This document shows positions 16,949 through 18,341 of a DNA stretch of 18,341 bases, piece after piece. The notes beneath the pieces were generated by a model. The model was not told the DNA's origin, did no database searches, and worked only from the letters and a program-made list of their open reading frames with translations. Made by a program: the position numbers and the translations under genes. The stretch covers positions 1 through 18,341 of the forward strand of contig JAHBMJ010002514.1 in assembly GCA_018398765.1 (NCBI GenBank). The letters are read 5' to 3'. How positions within the stretch are numbered: position 1 is the stretch's first letter; each line of letters begins with the position of its first letter. Source of the DNA: Chromera velia. Its lineage: Eukaryota; Sar; Chromeraceae.

Positions 16949-18341
16949 GGGTAGATGATCTCGAGGCTCCTCGTACTAGTCATGGGACTGGAATTCTTCA
17001 GTGTCAGACTGCAGAAGAAGAAGAAGAATGCCTTCCGAAATTGATGAGAGTGTCCTGCTAGTAGCAGTGCAGCAATGACGGAAGGAATCTGGGCAACGCC
17101 CTTCCTCGGAGGTGGCCGCACAAGTAGCGAGCAAGACTCAGTGGATCTTTCTGTCGGGAGGTGTGTTTAACCAACAATCTGCCTGGTTGGCCGTATGTGG
17201 ATTAGAGCCTCGTTCGCGCAAGATCAGGTGGGTCGGTAGACTTCAAAGAGTTTCAACTTGTTTTGACTTGTGTTCCCTTTTGAGAAGTGGTTAGTGGGGG
17301 CATCTCTGTGGGGGTGCTGGAAAGAACATCCGTTCCTTCCGTTTGGGTTGTGTTGCTGGTTGTTTGCGTTTTATGATGCATCATGTCCGTGATTGAATCA
17401 AACCGCGGCGGGTAGCAGTCCACCTAGGTTAATCTTTTTTTTTTCTTTTCTGTTTTTTTCTTTTCTTGTTCCCACATACACGAGCAGAAAAGAAGATCAA
17501 CCAATGATGCCAGTAGTTATGTCTGTGGGGCTGCATGCCATTGGCTATTGGGGGGGTGCAGCGCGAGGTTTGCCAGTGTATAGTACAGCCTGGTCATTTC
17601 TGTATTAGCGTTAAGAATTCCATGTCATAAATTTGTAACTTTATGCACAAAATCTGGACCTTTCCACTTAATCTCCTTTTTTAATACTGTTTATCGCAAC
17701 GCATCTCCAAGTGACACCAATGGTCCCCCTTCCTATTTATTCACCATGCAGCGATTCATAATTAAATCCCTGCAGGCTACGACATGCTTCGAGGAAGGCC
17801 ACTCATGGACCAGCTATTGAGTGTTAATAAGCGACATGCTGCCCATCATGCCGGAGACGAAAAAATAATGTTTCATGACTCTGATCAACATAACCTAGTT
17901 TTGAAAATTTTATTCTAATAAGGTCTTGTCTTGTCTTGTCTTGTCGGCGGACTCTCGTCCACCACGGGGCTGTGGCTATCCACTGGGATACACTTCGCCG
18001 AGTCAGTCCCATACCCCATATGCATGTCTGCTCCCCCTCCCACTGAGGCAGTCTGGTAAAACTTCAGTCATGCAGGATGTCAAACATACTTTCCTAGCTA
18101 CACCTTTCCCCCGCCCCTGCCTCTGCCGCATGGCAGGTCTGTCTGACTGTCACAGCCTTGAAGTCCACCCTACTACATGACCTAACAGCCTGAGATATTC
18201 TTGCCATGCCTGAGGTCTCTCCCGCCTCTCCCCTCTCAGTCGTCCGCTGTGCACCATCCAACGCTGGACTAACGAAACGACTAAGTCTAGCGTTCCATCA
18301 GTCGCCGTGGCACTGTGGAGCGCCCCCACCCCCCCATCCGT
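16949..18341. other. 3' flank and intergenic DNA to the end of the window, no gene seen
   Basis: Short frames at 17112-17294, 17393-17608 and 17926-18180 carry no recognisable motif, and I leave them out. A pentanucleotide tandem of tcttg/cttgt occurs at 17924-17945. A small hairpin with arms aacgctggact (18260-18270) and agtctagcgtt (18284-18294), 10 of 11 pairing, lies near the right edge. T-rich tracts occur at 17434-17470. Confidence 0.45.

Noticed and set aside
18260-18294. Hairpin near the right edge as a tRNA or terminator
   Set aside because: The arms are only 11 bases with one mismatch, no tRNA arms can be drawn, and a bacterial-type terminator makes no sense in this context.

Overview
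This is a nuclear eukaryotic window. Its genes are sparse, one of them has two introns that are clear by conserved protein motifs, and the space between genes is full of microsatellites and inverted-repeat transposons. Intron-rich genes, long TTTC/CAGA/CATT microsatellites and many small DNA transposons suggest a protist or alga; a chromerid-type alveolate alga such as Chromera is only a weak guess, because the sequence holds no taxonomic marker.

Layout. From 1 to 1800 there is no gene: a tRNA-like fragment at the left edge, then CAGA and TTTC satellite-like DNA built from a recurring CTATAT/pyrimidine/CAGA module. At 1866-2291 (minus) lies a probable coiled-coil protein of unknown function. 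At 3299-3796 (plus) is a complete, unspliced cytidine deaminase with all zinc and catalytic residues. From 3797 to 5707 there is intergenic DNA with ATTC/ACTC repeats. From 5708 to 10151 there is a nested transposon island. An outer hAT-like element (TAGTGACC ends, 8-bp near-identical target duplication) contains a 950-bp hAT-like MITE (perfect 8-bp duplication) and a 1.5-kb foldback element (14-bp terminal inverted repeats, perfect 8-bp duplication, about 257-bp arms roughly 97% identical over the part compared). A third inverted-repeat segment lies near its right end. At 10572-11227 (minus) is a possible unrecognised spliced gene. At 12111-12579 is another hAT-like MITE (CAGGGTATGG ends). 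At 12887-14830 (minus) is a three-exon TMEM65-family mitochondrial inner-membrane protein, which I assembled from conserved motifs across two introns. At 15665-16948 (plus) is a two-domain YdcZ/DUF606 drug/metabolite-superfamily membrane protein, divergent from TMEM65 across about 830 bp. From 16949 to the end I see no convincing gene.

The genes form no visible pathway: pyrimidine salvage (cytidine deaminase), a mitochondrial membrane protein and a small-molecule transporter-like protein. The most striking content is the set of nested 8-bp-duplication transposons, which can be ordered in time by their nesting, and the long near-perfect hairpin that one of them could form as RNA.
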